A DNA stretch of 64,000 nt from Desulfurococcales archaeon (GCA_015521705.1 WANR01000040.1:17486-81485), one strand, 5' to 3'. Numbered from the stretch's first letter, positions 1 through 8,602 are shown. The notes: generated by a model not told the origin, from the sequence alone. Numbers and translations: made by a program.

Positions 1-263
1 TCGTACAGTAGCTGCATGCCAAGGCATATTCCTAGCAGGGGTTTAGACTTCTCCACGAGCCTGTAGACGATGTCCTTCTCCCTCTCGAGCTTCCTCATGG
101 CAGCCGGCATGGAGCCCACTCCAGGAAACACTACTGCATCCGCTTTTCCAGCCTCTGAGAGGGACTCGACAATCCTTACCCTGGCCCCAGCCCTTTCAAG
201 CGAAGCCTTCACACTATACACGTTGCCCACACCGTACTTGTAGACGATTATAAGGGGGGCCAT
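1..263 (-). CDS. hisH: HisH, glutamine amidotransferase subunit of imidazole glycerol phosphate synthase (partial)
   Basis: This is the N-terminal part (about 87 residues) of the class I glutamine amidotransferase that feeds ammonia to HisF in histidine synthesis. The visible protein starts MAPLIIVYKYGVGNV, contains the oxyanion-strand motif FPGVGSMP, and reaches the nucleophile motif GICLGMQ just before the window edge. The catalytic His and Glu lie outside the window. It is the last gene seen in the his operon, and its ATG overlaps the stop of hisE, so the two are probably translationally coupled. Its partner hisF lies three genes upstream, which supports the assignment. Confidence 0.93.
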   Translation of the reverse strand, partial: MAPLIIVYKYGVGNVYSVKASLERAGARVRIVESLSEAGKADAVVFPGVGSMPAAMRKLEREKDIVYRLVEKSKPLLGICLGMQLLY

Positions 264-565
264 CACTTCATCCTCCTCCTTAACTCGGATCCAACATCGC
301 CCGGCTTAACCCCGCACATTGCCAGGAGCACTACTAGGTGGTAGAGCAGGTCAGAGGCCTCCCTAATCACCCCCTCACGGTTGCCCCTGAGAGCCTCTAT
401 CAGAGTCTCTACAGCCTCCTCGGCAACCTTCCTTGCCACATACTCCACCCCTCTGGAAGCTATGCTCCACGTATAGGATCCCCGAGGCTTCTCCTCCAAC
501 CTATCGGACACGACCCCGTAGAGGCTGTCGAGGACTCCAAAGCCATCCCTGTCCAAGCCTGTCAC
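263..565 (-). CDS. hisE: Phosphoribosyl-ATP pyrophosphatase
   Basis: HisE hydrolyses phosphoribosyl-ATP to phosphoribosyl-AMP, the second step of histidine synthesis. The 100-residue all-helical protein shows the MazG-like acidic signature: ARKVAEEAVETLIEAL around residues 44-59 and then EASDLLYHLVVLL, which supply the Mg-binding Glu and Asp residues. Length is normal for the stand-alone enzyme; many bacteria instead fuse it to HisI. The GTG start overlaps the TGA of hisD (GTGA), so translation is probably coupled. No hisI (PR-AMP cyclohydrolase) is visible in the window; it is either beyond the left edge or elsewhere in the genome. Confidence 0.92.
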   Translation of the reverse strand: MTGLDRDGFGVLDSLYGVVSDRLEEKPRGSYTWSIASRGVEYVARKVAEEAVETLIEALRGNREGVIREASDLLYHLVVLLAMCGVKPGDVGSELRRRMK

Positions 566-1791
566 CCCACAGCCATGGAGCTCTCGTGGAACTTGAACCC
601 CTCGCTCCTGGCCATGACCCTGGCCGCCTCTAAGGCTTCTCTATCGAGCCCTTCGACTATTTGTACGGGTTTCAGGAAGTCGTACACAGTTAATCCCCCC
701 CTCCAAAGAGCGGCCCCCGAAGTCGGTAGCACGTGGCTGGGGCCCGCGGCGTAGTCTATATACGCTGTTGGGACCCCTATAGAGACTATTCCAGCATTGC
801 GGATCTCCTCTATAAGGCCCTCTGGGTCGGAGGTCTCTAGTAGCAGGTGCTCTGGAGCCAACAAGTTTGAAGCCTTAACCGCTTCTTCGATGCTACTAGT
901 TAGAAGCAAGTATACGGGGGCAAAGTAGCTGCCGCGGCGCCTGTAAGACTCTCTGATAATATCCCTGGTCTTAGCCAGTACCGACTTGTCAGGCGAGGCT
1001 AGAACTATGACTGATGAAGGGCCGTGCTCGCCCTGGGCCATAGCTTCGGCAGCGAGCCTCCTAGGATCAGCGCTCGAGTCAGCTATAATGAATAGCTCCG
1101 TAGGGCCAGCGACCATGTCAATACCCACAATATGGGAAACGAGGAGCTTGGCTGCCTGTACATAGGGGCTACCAGGACCCACCACCTTATAGACCCCCGG
1201 CAGAGGCTTGCAGGCGTAGGCCACACCAGCTATAGCCTGAGGCCCCCCAACTGCGTAGACCCTTGAAGCACCCGCAAGGAAAGACGCTACAACCACTCTA
1301 GGGTCCGCCTTCCCCTTGCAACCCTTACAGGGGGGCGTCAGGACGTAAATCTCTCTGACACCAGCCACCTGGGCTGGAACCACGGCCATTATGGCTGTCG
1401 AGGGATAGGGGTTCAAGCCTCCGGGGACGTAGACGGCTACCTTCTCTATGGGCTCCCATCGCAGCCTGATGCCATTGTACTTAACGGGGCCAGGCATTAG
1501 GGCTTTACTATAGCCCTTCACCCTCTCCACGATCCTCATGGCGGCGTCTAAAAACTCCTCACTGACATAGGCCTCGTAGAGGGCTGCATCGCTCCTGGTA
1601 ATTGTGGGGTCCTCGAATGACACTCCATCAAACCTTTCGGAGTAATCTTTCACAGCCTCGTAGCACCTTGAAGAAACGTCCCTCACAATGGGCTCTACCT
1701 TCTCTAGGTAGTTATCGGGCCCTGCAGCCCTTCTAATCCTCCTGACGGCCTCAAGTAGGCCGCTCCTGGCATCAACCAAGACTATCTCCAC
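562..1791 (-). CDS. hisD: Histidinol dehydrogenase
   Basis: HisD catalyses the last two oxidations of the pathway, L-histidinol to L-histidine, using NAD and zinc. The 409 residues match the usual length. Recognisable blocks are YVPGGLNPYPSTAIM (N-terminal Rossmann region), VAGPTELFIIAD, GEHGPSSVIVLAS with the zinc/catalytic His region, LAPEHLLL, and the C-terminal GPSHVLPTSGAALW. It lies between hisF and hisE on the same strand with no gaps (it starts on the last base of hisF and overlaps hisE by 4 nt), so it belongs to one polycistronic unit. Nothing unusual is visible in it. Confidence 0.96.
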   Translation of the reverse strand: MEIVLVDARSGLLEAVRRIRRAAGPDNYLEKVEPIVRDVSSRCYEAVKDYSERFDGVSFEDPTITRSDAALYEAYVSEEFLDAAMRIVERVKGYSKALMPGPVKYNGIRLRWEPIEKVAVYVPGGLNPYPSTAIMAVVPAQVAGVREIYVLTPPCKGCKGKADPRVVVASFLAGASRVYAVGGPQAIAGVAYACKPLPGVYKVVGPGSPYVQAAKLLVSHIVGIDMVAGPTELFIIADSSADPRRLAAEAMAQGEHGPSSVIVLASPDKSVLAKTRDIIRESYRRRGSYFAPVYLLLTSSIEEAVKASNLLAPEHLLLETSDPEGLIEEIRNAGIVSIGVPTAYIDYAAGPSHVLPTSGAALWRGGLTVYDFLKPVQIVEGLDREALEAARVMARSEGFKFHESSMAVG

Positions 1792-2543
1792 TATGGCCTC
1801 ACCTCGACACCCATCCTGGCCAGGTACTTCTTCACCTGAAACGGGGACAGTATCCCATCATGGAAGAGGCCGGCAGCCAAGACTGCCGAGGCACCAGCCC
1901 TTACCGCCTGGTAGAAGTGCTCAAGCGTCCCGGCTCCTCCGCTAGCTATGACTGGAACCCTGACACGGCTGGTGACAGCCTCTAGTAGTCCTAGGTCGTA
2001 GCCCTCCCTTGTCCCATCCCTATCTATACTAGTTAGAAGTACCTCGCCTGCTCCCAGGGAAACCGCCTTCACGGCCCAAATAACAGCGTCTAGGCCGGTG
2101 GGCACCCTGCCACTAGCAATGTAGACCTCCCATGAGTCGCCACTCCTTTTAGCGTCTATAGCAACCACCACGGCCTGGCTGCCGTACTCGAGCGAGGCGC
2201 GCTCTAGTATGCGGGGATTCCTCACAGCGGCAGTATTTATTGAAACCTTGTCGGCACCCGAGTCCAGGAGCCTCCCAACGTCTTCAATGGATCTAACGCC
2301 GCCGCCCACGGTAAGAGGAATCGATATAGTAGACGCCACGTCCTTGATAAGAGAATATATGGGCCCCCTATCCTCTATCGTGGCCGACACGTCGAGAAGG
2401 ACGAGTTCGTCAGCCCCCTCGTCCTCGTACCTCCCGGCCAGGCTAACAGGATCCCCTTTTGAGTCGAGATCCCTAAACCTAACACCCTTTACTACGAGCC
2501 TGCCATCGACGTCGAGGCACGGTATAACCCTTACAGCAACCAA
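1791..2543 (-). CDS. hisF: Imidazole glycerol phosphate synthase, cyclase subunit
   Basis: HisF is a (beta/alpha)8 barrel that uses ammonia from HisH to make imidazole glycerol phosphate and AICAR. The two catalytic aspartates are in the expected places: D11 in IPCLDVDG and D130 in VVVAIDAKR. The phosphate-binding loops GGGVRS and SGGAG are intact. At 250 residues it is full length. The start appears to be TTG (Met-Val-Ala-Val-Arg-Val-Ile-Pro-Cys), which matches the family N-terminus. It lies 15 nt downstream of hisB in the operon. Confidence 0.96.
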   Translation of the reverse strand: MVAVRVIPCLDVDGRLVVKGVRFRDLDSKGDPVSLAGRYEDEGADELVLLDVSATIEDRGPIYSLIKDVASTISIPLTVGGGVRSIEDVGRLLDSGADKVSINTAAVRNPRILERASLEYGSQAVVVAIDAKRSGDSWEVYIASGRVPTGLDAVIWAVKAVSLGAGEVLLTSIDRDGTREGYDLGLLEAVTSRVRVPVIASGGAGTLEHFYQAVRAGASAVLAAGLFHDGILSPFQVKKYLARMGVEVRP

Positions 2544-2558
2544 GACTGCCCACCCATC

Positions 2559-3122
2559 CTAGAGAGAGCCTTTGGTGCTCAGGAGCCTGTCAGCGCTCTT
2601 CGTTGCCTGGCCCAGAGCCATCCCCAGGGCTTTGAAAACAGCCTCCACGTCGTGGTGCCTATTGCCTCTACGCATCAGCATCACGTGTATAGAAGCCCTC
2701 ATAGCCGACGCGATGGATTCTATGAAGTGCGAGAGATCCTCCACGGGAACCCCGCCCACGCTGCCACCACCCATCTCTACGACCCACCTAGGCCTCCCGG
2801 AGATGTCTACAGCGGCTAGGGCGAGGGATTCATCCATCGGCACTATAGCATAGCCAAACCTCGCATACCCCCGGCCTAGGGCTTCCCTAACCGCCTGGCC
2901 CAGGACAAGCCCCACGTCTTCAATAACGTGGTGCCCCCCCACAGCCTTCTTCTCGAGGGCCCTCACGGAGGCATCATAGCTGGCGTAGAACAGCATAGTC
3001 TCGACCATGTGGTCAAAGAAGCCTAGTCCCGTAGAGGCTTCTACCTCGCCTCTACCGTCAAGCCTAACCCACACTTCTACCCTAGTCTCCAGGGTCTCCC
3101 TGGACACCCGGGCCTCACGCAT
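2559..3122 (-). CDS. hisB: Imidazoleglycerol-phosphate dehydratase
   Basis: HisB is a Mn-dependent monofunctional dehydratase that converts imidazole glycerol phosphate to imidazole acetol phosphate. The 187-residue protein carries the metal-binding signatures FFDHMVE near residue 35, GGHHVIEDVG near residue 63, and the later RGNRHHDVEAVFKALG. MDESLALAAVDISGRP is also typical. It overlaps hisA by 8 nt (ATG at 3120-3122). It is the stand-alone enzyme with no histidinol-phosphatase fusion. No histidinol phosphatase is identified in the his operon itself. Confidence 0.96.
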   Translation of the reverse strand: MREARVSRETLETRVEVWVRLDGRGEVEASTGLGFFDHMVETMLFYASYDASVRALEKKAVGGHHVIEDVGLVLGQAVREALGRGYARFGYAIVPMDESLALAAVDISGRPRWVVEMGGGSVGGVPVEDLSHFIESIASAMRASIHVMLMRRGNRHHDVEAVFKALGMALGQATKSADRLLSTKGSL

Positions 3123-3834
3123 AGCTGGTAGCCACCTCCCAGGGTATGGACCCCGTATACAGCGACATCCCCAAGACGACCTCGTCTACTCCCAGGGTGT
3201 CCAGTAGTTCCAGGTCCCTCAGCGAAGACACTCCACCAGAGTATATGAAGTAGAGTCCCTTGGATAGCAGCAGCGCTTCCCTGACCTCCCGAGGATCCAC
3301 GCCGACCATGCGGCCCTCCCTGTCGATCCTCGTGTAGAGGATCCCGTCGAATCCTAGCTCTTTCACCACGCGTAGAGCCCTCACGAGGCTGACGCCCGAC
3401 CTAGCGGTCCATCCCGAGACTCTGAGGAACCCGTCGCTCCCCACATCGACAGCTGCTATCACCCTGCAATCCCTAACACCTTTTACTATGCGCGCCGCTG
3501 ACTGGGGGTTTGAAACCCAGAGTGTCCCAATAACTATCTCAGAAGCACCACTATTGCAGGCAGCAAGAGCCTCGCCCAGGCTCCTTATTCCGCCGCCAAG
3601 CCTCACAGTGAAGCCTCTCTCAGACAGGCGCCTAGACAGTTCTAGGGCTTTTCCAGTGATCCTCCCGATCCTGGCCCCTGTTAGGTCTACTACGTGTAGT
3701 TTCCTGAAACCAGCGACACGCAGCCTCTCCGAGAGCTCTATGGGGTCACCCAGTATGAGGCCCGTTCCAGGCTTTCCGCCAACCCACTTGACAGCGACGC
3801 CTCTATCCAGGTCTATCGAGGGCGTAATTATCAT
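3115..3834 (-). CDS. hisA: ProFAR isomerase (phosphoribosylformimino-AICAR-P isomerase)
   Basis: HisA is a (beta/alpha)8 barrel that isomerises ProFAR to PRFAR. The sequence begins MIITPSIDLDRG, with the catalytic Asp at residue 8. It has the VRLGGGIRS phosphate loop, IAAVDVG near the second catalytic Asp region, and a final SGGVSSLRD loop. Its 239 residues are normal. HisA and TrpF-like barrels can be confused, but the position between hisG and hisB and the N-terminal motif favour HisA. It overlaps hisG by 4 nt. Confidence 0.93.
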   Translation of the reverse strand: MIITPSIDLDRGVAVKWVGGKPGTGLILGDPIELSERLRVAGFRKLHVVDLTGARIGRITGKALELSRRLSERGFTVRLGGGIRSLGEALAACNSGASEIVIGTLWVSNPQSAARIVKGVRDCRVIAAVDVGSDGFLRVSGWTARSGVSLVRALRVVKELGFDGILYTRIDREGRMVGVDPREVREALLLSKGLYFIYSGGVSSLRDLELLDTLGVDEVVLGMSLYTGSIPWEVATSYA

Positions 3835-4688
3835 GGCACAACCCTCTCAGCACCCAAGACTACTATGTCCCTCGCACCCCTCCTCTTAGCCTCGTACACA
3901 ACCCTGTGGAGCTCTGCCACAGGTACAGCGGTTATCACCTCCCACATGGGCTCCCGCGACTCCAGCTTGGTGACTGCCGGCCCTCCCATGCTGGGCAGGA
4001 TCCTCAACACGTCAACCAGCTTTTCTCCAGGCACGTTCATCATGACCATCTTTATACTCCTAGCATTGACCACGCCTCGGAGGGTCTCTACTATGGCCTC
4101 TACCTCCCTGTTTCCAGTGCAATTCCTGGCTATGAGGACAGCCTCCGTCTTCAGAATGCCCTCGACCGGCCTTAAACCGTGCATCCTGAGGGTGACCCCT
4201 GTGGATACCGTGTCTACTATAGCGTCTGCAGCCCCCAACTTTGGGAGGACCTCTGCGGACCCGTTAACCCTAAAGATGAGGGGGCTGACGCCGCGCGACT
4301 CGAAGAACCGCCTAGCTATGTTAACGTATTTCGTGGCGATCCTGGCACCCTCCCCCAGGTCTTCAGCCCTTTCTATGCCAGACTCCTCCGGGGCCGCGAG
4401 CACTATCGAGGCATTACCATATCCCAGCCTTAGACAGACATCAACGTCGACCCCTGACTCGGCCACATAGTCGAGGCCCGTTATGCCAAGGTCCGAGGCT
4501 CCAAGGTATACGAGGGAAGGTATATCCTCGGGCCTTAGGAAGGCCAGCCTCACGTCATCCATCAGAGTCGGCACTATCAAGCTCCTATCACCGGTATCCC
4601 CGTATATGGGGTCAATCCCGGCCCTGGACAGTAGCGAGAGAGTGGGCTCCCTCAGCCGCCCCTTGCTAGGAACAGCTATCTTAGCCAA
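3831..4688 (-). CDS. hisG: ATP phosphoribosyltransferase, long form
   Basis: HisG catalyses the committed step of histidine synthesis, joining PRPP and ATP. The N-terminal domain reads AKIAVPSKGRL, and the PRPP-binding region is DAIVDTVSTGVTLR. The last ~75 residues, including VMMNVPGEKL and MWEVITAVP, look like the ACT-like regulatory domain of the long, HisZ-independent form, so feedback inhibition by histidine is likely. I chose the TTG at 4688 because the conserved family N-terminus starts there and a GGGGTG ribosome-binding sequence lies about 10 nt upstream. An upstream in-frame TTG at 4745 would add 19 poorly conserved residues. It is the first gene of the operon. Confidence 0.93.
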   Translation of the reverse strand: MAKIAVPSKGRLREPTLSLLSRAGIDPIYGDTGDRSLIVPTLMDDVRLAFLRPEDIPSLVYLGASDLGITGLDYVAESGVDVDVCLRLGYGNASIVLAAPEESGIERAEDLGEGARIATKYVNIARRFFESRGVSPLIFRVNGSAEVLPKLGAADAIVDTVSTGVTLRMHGLRPVEGILKTEAVLIARNCTGNREVEAIVETLRGVVNARSIKMVMMNVPGEKLVDVLRILPSMGGPAVTKLESREPMWEVITAVPVAELHRVVYEAKRRGARDIVVLGAERVVP

Positions 4689-5015
4689 GCCAGAGACACC
4701 CCTGCCTGTTCGTGGAAGAGAGGCCTGGCTGTAGCTGTGGGGCAACGTCTAGGACTCCTGGGTAGGCCTCGAAGCGTAGGGTACCAGAAGGCGCTTTGGT
4801 AGAGCCTCTAGGATAGGCTAAGGGAGGATCCAGGCTAGGAGGGGCCAGGAGATCCCGCGCCCCTAAGAGGCTAGTCGTGAACGCACATTACCTTCCCACC
4901 TGAGCTACCTGGAGTCGCCACTGATCCTTTAAAAGCTTTACTATCCACTGAGTGCTGGGGCCACGCTTAAAGCCCTTAATGCCAGGGAAGTGACGCTGGA
5001 GGCGATCGCGGGGTA
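4689..5015. promoter_or_regulatory. Divergent his promoter region between hisG and hisC
   Basis: This 327-nt gap separates the minus-strand his operon from plus-strand hisC and must hold both promoters. TTTAAAAG at 4928-4935 and CTTAAAG at 4966-4972 are TATA-like. The second lies about 43 nt before the hisC ATG, a good distance for a short-leader transcript. The AT-rich box at 4928 reads almost the same on the minus strand (CTTTTAAAG) and could serve the operon. I see no gene and no clear operator. Confidence 0.45.
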
Positions 5016-6008
5016 ATGGCTGGAGTAGCCAGGCTGGATCTCAACGAGTCCCCATTCGCGCCGCCACGAGAGGTAACTAGGAGGGTCGAGGAGGAGCTGG
5101 CAAGGATAAACAGGTACCCCGAGAGAGGATTGATCGACAAGGCATACGAGGCCCTATCAACGTACACAGGCGTCGAGAAGGACTATATAACAATAACGTG
5201 CGGAGGGGACTCAGCCCTCTACATGCTCTTCACGATGCTAGCAAGCCAGGGGGATAGGGTTGCCATACCAAGGTACTCCTTCTCTACGATAAAGAAGCTG
5301 GCCCGGAGCCTAGGCTTCCGAGTCTCTGAAGTCCCTCTATGGGAGGACGGCGAGTGGTGGTCCATAGACCGTGAAGCCCTCTTCGAAGCAGCCAGAGGGG
5401 CCTCGCTGACCGTTATAGATAACCCGAACAACCCCACAGGTTCCATGCTTCTCCAGGAAATAACTGTAGAGGAGCTAGCCCGGGAATCTAAGGGTTTCCT
5501 GGTGATAGATGAGGCATACTACGAGTTCTCGCGCGAGACGGTAGCAGGACTGGTACCAGAAAGCTCCAACCTAGTAGTAGTCAGGACGCTGAGCAAGGCC
5601 TTCTCACTGGCTGGTTTAAGGGTGGGCTACGTAGTAGCCCCTAAGGAGATAGCTGAGCGCATAAGGTACCTGAACCCCTACTCCACAAGCAGGCTCTCGC
5701 TAGCAGCCATAATCGCTTACATGAGCCCAGAGAACCTAAAACACGTGAGAACAGTCGTGGAATACGTTGACCGCTGGAAGGAAAAGCTGCGCAGGGAAAC
5801 GTATAAGATGGGAGTAAAAACGTACAAAAGCAAGGCCAACTTCATCCTAATGGATACAGGAGTAGAGAAAGCCGGAGAAAAGCTGGAGAACCTAGGGGTC
5901 AAGGTGAGAAGGGTAGAAATAAGTGATACCATGGTGAGAGCCTCAATAGGCATGGAGTGGGAGAACGAAAAACTACTAGAAGCACTGCAAGAGCTCAAAA
6001 CAAGATAG
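5016..6008 (+). CDS. hisC: Histidinol-phosphate aminotransferase
   Basis: This is a fold-type I PLP enzyme that transaminates imidazole acetol phosphate with glutamate. The 330 residues are on the short side but complete. The N-terminus LDLNESPFAPP is the HisC signature. NPNNPTG binds PLP, DEAYYEF holds the PLP-ring Asp and Tyr, and RTLSKAFSLAGLRVGY contains the Schiff-base lysine. It is transcribed away from the his operon but shares the promoter gap, so it is probably co-regulated. HisC can overlap functionally with aromatic aminotransferases, which may matter given the tyrA gene in this window. Confidence 0.92.
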   Translation: MAGVARLDLNESPFAPPREVTRRVEEELARINRYPERGLIDKAYEALSTYTGVEKDYITITCGGDSALYMLFTMLASQGDRVAIPRYSFSTIKKLARSLGFRVSEVPLWEDGEWWSIDREALFEAARGASLTVIDNPNNPTGSMLLQEITVEELARESKGFLVIDEAYYEFSRETVAGLVPESSNLVVVRTLSKAFSLAGLRVGYVVAPKEIAERIRYLNPYSTSRLSLAAIIAYMSPENLKHVRTVVEYVDRWKEKLRRETYKMGVKTYKSKANFILMDTGVEKAGEKLENLGVKVRRVEISDTMVRASIGMEWENEKLLEALQELKTR

Positions 6009-6204
6009 AGACCTTCCCCTCTCCTCCTTTACTAGCACCTCTAGCCCTTAAGCTAGAAACCGGGCAAAAAATGATCGACTCATACTCCAGAGCCGCGGTC
6101 AAAACCTAATAATACCCAGGTACTCCAGAGCCTCTGGCACTATCCGGAAGGCGCCGTTGTTAGATCACTTACAGCCCTAGAGGCTTCCTGGAAGGTGCCG
6201 TCTC

Positions 6205-6780
6205 TTGCAGGGTGCACTAGTACTGGCTGGGGCCGCGGCCACCGGTAAGACTACAGTGGCTAAGATGCTGGGCAGCCTGGTTCCCGGAGCAGTATATGTG
6301 GAAGTAGAGGCCAGGGAGTGCTGGCCCATAAGTGATCCAGCCCTGAGAGAGGAATGTTTCATCGAGTCATTCATCTCAACGATAACCCCGAGAGGCCTCT
6401 ACATACACGACAACGCCCTCCTCTCAGTATACGGCTACTCCAGAGCCCTCGAAGCCCTTGCAACTGGCAGCGAAGCGGAGAGGCTTAGGCTTGTAGCCAG
6501 GAAAGCGCTTGAAGCCCAGGAAGAGCTGGTAGTAAAAGGGTCTAGGACCGTTCTACTAACAGCATCACACCACGCGATGACCCAAAGGATCCTGGCCAGG
6601 ACAGCGGCGGAAACGGAGAGAACAAGCAACAGCGTAGAACACCTGATCCCAATACACATAGACGCACAAAAACACATGAAAGAGGCGGCGTCCAAAATAG
6701 GGATCCCAATAATAGACACCACAGAGCTACCGCCACAACAAATAGCAATAAACCTGCTCAAACTCTGGGAAAAACGATAA
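6205..6780 (+). CDS. P-loop kinase-like protein of unknown substrate
   Basis: A 191-residue protein with a Walker A motif near the N-terminus (AGAAATGKTTVAK, about residues 8-20). The rest resembles small nucleotide or metabolite kinases: a DNALL segment could hold a catalytic Asp, and Arg residues in QRILARTAAETER could form a lid. I do not recognise the exact family; deoxynucleoside kinase-like and adenylate kinase-like are both possible. The start is TTG, placed immediately before the first beta strand and P-loop. It stands alone, with tRNA-Thr 108 nt downstream on the same strand. Confidence 0.7.
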   Translation: MQGALVLAGAAATGKTTVAKMLGSLVPGAVYVEVEARECWPISDPALREECFIESFISTITPRGLYIHDNALLSVYGYSRALEALATGSEAERLRLVARKALEAQEELVVKGSRTVLLTASHHAMTQRILARTAAETERTSNSVEHLIPIHIDAQKHMKEAASKIGIPIIDTTELPPQQIAINLLKLWEKR

Positions 6781-6888
6781 AACCAGGCATAGACGAGGCA
6801 AAGAAGGCCATGAAACAGGCAATAGAAGAGAAGGAAACGGGGAGAAAACACTATTAACCACCCAGACCAGACACTATGAAACATGGAA

Positions 6889-6964
6889 GCCGCCGTAGCT
6901 CAGCTGGCAGAGCGCCGCCCTGGTAAGGCGGAGGTCCCGGGTTCAAAGCCCGGCGGCGGCTCCA
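6889..6964 (+). tRNA. tRNA-Thr (anticodon GGT)
   Basis: A full cloverleaf can be folded. The acceptor stem is GCCGCCG with CGGCGGC, discriminator T, and CCA is encoded. The anticodon stem CCGCC/GGCGG closes the loop CTGGTAA, which gives anticodon GGT (threonine ACC/ACU). The T arm is CCGGG-TTCAAAG-CCCGG. There is no intron. The gene is 76 nt long and is followed by an AT-rich stretch with a run of T residues that could end transcription. Confidence 0.97.
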
Positions 6965-7062
6965 ACCCGCCACGACCCACGCACAATTTAACTACTAAGC
7001 GCTTACAGGCTTCTAACAAAATATAGGCGTCTGCAACGCGTTATACTTGCATGATTATTTTT

Positions 7063-7101
7063 ATATATCTCACATATTAGCGGGTCCGCTGCGAGATATA
7101 T
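7063..7101. repeat. Nested inverted repeat upstream of the PaREP1 gene
   Basis: The outer arms ATATATCTC (7063-7071) and GAGATATAT (7093-7101) are exact reverse complements. Between them a second perfect inverted repeat, AGCGG-GT-CCGCT, spans 7079-7090. The whole lies between tRNA-Thr and the PaREP1-family gene, just after a TATA-like run. It could be an operator, a hairpin in the 5' leader, or a tRNA terminator. Confidence 0.7.
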
Positions 7102-7174
7102 GGCCTCGTAGCCCTCTTCAGCCTTAAGACCATCTACTCAGGAGGCTTTTTAGCCTTGATGGAAAGGATGTTCC

Positions 7175-7684
7175 ATGTGGGGTGCTTGGTTGTTGAGCGG
7201 GACTGTGACTCTTCGCGGCTGGCTGGCTGAACGGGTTAGGAGGGAGGCTGAGAGGCTGGGTGTTAGCGTTGAGGAGTACTTGGTGGAGCTACTTAGCCAG
7301 AGCCTAGACCCCAAGGACAGAGCAGTGGAGTACGTAAAGGCTGCAGGGGATTTACTGGAGGAGGCTCGGGTGGAGCTAGGGGAGGGTAATGTTAGGCAGG
7401 CGGCTGAGAAGCTCTGGGGCGCGGCGGCGCTGGCTGTTAAGGCCTACGCTTACTGGAGAGATGGGAAGCGCCTATCCAGCCATGGGGAGCTGTGGGAGTA
7501 TAAGAGAAGGCTCGAGGAGGAGCTTGGAGAGTGGGTGCACGACTCCTGGGCAAGCGCTACCGAGATGCACGTCTGCTTCTACGAGGCCTGGTGCGCCGAG
7601 AGGGACGTAACTACGGCTCATAAGAGGATAGAGAGGCTGGTGAGGGAAGCAGCCTCATTGATAAAAAAGAGTAACCCAGACTAG
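7175..7684 (+). CDS. PaREP1-family protein
   Basis: This is a 169-residue, mostly helical protein. The N-terminal LRGWLAERVRREAERLGVS followed by VEEYLVELLSQ and LDPKDRAVEYVKAAGDLLEEA is characteristic of the PaREP1 family, which is expanded in hyperthermophilic crenarchaea. The KLWGAAALAVKAYAY segment resembles HEPN-like helices. Its function is unknown; association with toxin-antitoxin-like systems has been suggested for related HEPN folds, but no nucleotidyltransferase partner is adjacent here. The start is uncertain: ATG at 7175 or GTG at 7205, the latter beginning nearer the conserved core. Confidence 0.75.
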   Translation: MWGAWLLSGTVTLRGWLAERVRREAERLGVSVEEYLVELLSQSLDPKDRAVEYVKAAGDLLEEARVELGEGNVRQAAEKLWGAAALAVKAYAYWRDGKRLSSHGELWEYKRRLEEELGEWVHDSWASATEMHVCFYEAWCAERDVTTAHKRIERLVREAASLIKKSNPD

Positions 7685-7896
7685 GTCAGAGCAAACCGTC
7701 GATGTGGATAACCTACAATATGCACTAGTCTCTGACTCCTGGTCTCTAGATTTGAGATAGCAGGCCCAGGTCATAAGACTCTCTCTAGGCATGATGAAGC
7801 TCATGGAGCCCAGCCGGGTATTGCTGCTTCGGTTAGCCCTGAGAATAGAGTGCGGACTAATGGGGCATTGTCAGGTTCCGAGGAGAATGATAATCA

Positions 7897-8602
7897 GTGA
7901 CTTGTAGCGCCACGGATCCCAGGGCGGGGGTGCTGGCTGTGGGTGCCAGGGGTGTTGGGCCTGTAGTTGCTAGGCCATGCAGAGTCGTCGCTATAGCTAG
8001 TGGTGGCCCGGACAGCTTCGGCCATATGGTTAGATGGCTCGTGCGGGTGCATGATCCATGTACTAACACTCAATTACGGGCAGAGGGCTTCAAAGGAGGT
8101 TGACGTGGCGTTCAAGCTAGTATCGTTGCTGAAGGGTATGCTACCGTGCGAGGGTTGGGGGAGCATAGTTGAATACAAGCTTGTCGATCTGTCAACCCTG
8201 AAGAGCGTGTGGAGGGGGGCACAGCTCACAGACGAGTCGGTGAGGATCGAGGAGGAGTATGCTACGTCGGTAGTTGTCCCTGTCAGGAACGTTGTGGCGC
8301 TGAGCGTGGCGGTAGCTTACGCCTACACGCTGTCAGAGTTGTACCCGGGGGGATCAAGTTTACATTATCTACGGGGCACACTAGTGGGCAGCCTACTATA
8401 TGAAACCTGGAGCTGCTACCTAAGCGGCGAGCACCACTGCGGTGCTTGCGAGAGCTGTAGGAATAGGCATAAAGCCTTCAGGGAAGCAGGGATCCCGGAC
8501 TGCACAATCTACAAGGAGCCACCGGGGGATCCGTCGGAGTTAGAGCGGACTGGAGAGTACTACGTGCATAAGTGTTGCGTGGAAGAGTTCGTAAGCGGCT
8601 AG
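7897..8602 (+). pseudogene. queC: Broken queC (7-cyano-7-deazaguanine synthase) with frameshift and internal deletion
   Basis: QueC makes preQ0, the precursor of archaeosine in archaeal tRNA. The N-terminal PP-loop motif (AIASGGPDSFGHMVRWL) is in one frame up to about 8046. The continuation (IHVLTLNYGQRASKEVDVAF) is in another frame, so there is a net frameshift near 8041-8050. Downstream, TDESVRIEEEYATSVVVPVRNVVALSVAVAYAY is good QueC sequence. The next ~18 residues then jump straight to LLYETWSCYLSGEHHCGACESC, skipping roughly 60-80 residues that normally include the S-H-x-D-D-region. The C-terminal zinc cysteines are intact. Two independent lesions argue for a real pseudogene rather than a sequencing error. 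Confidence 0.8.

Noticed and set aside
3865..4470. A 201-codon plus-strand frame opposite hisG
   Set aside because: It lies wholly antisense to a conserved enzyme and has no motif or ribosome site of its own.
7897..8103. An independent small protein with an SGGPDS motif
   Set aside because: It is the displaced N-terminal half of queC; the remaining domain follows in another frame.
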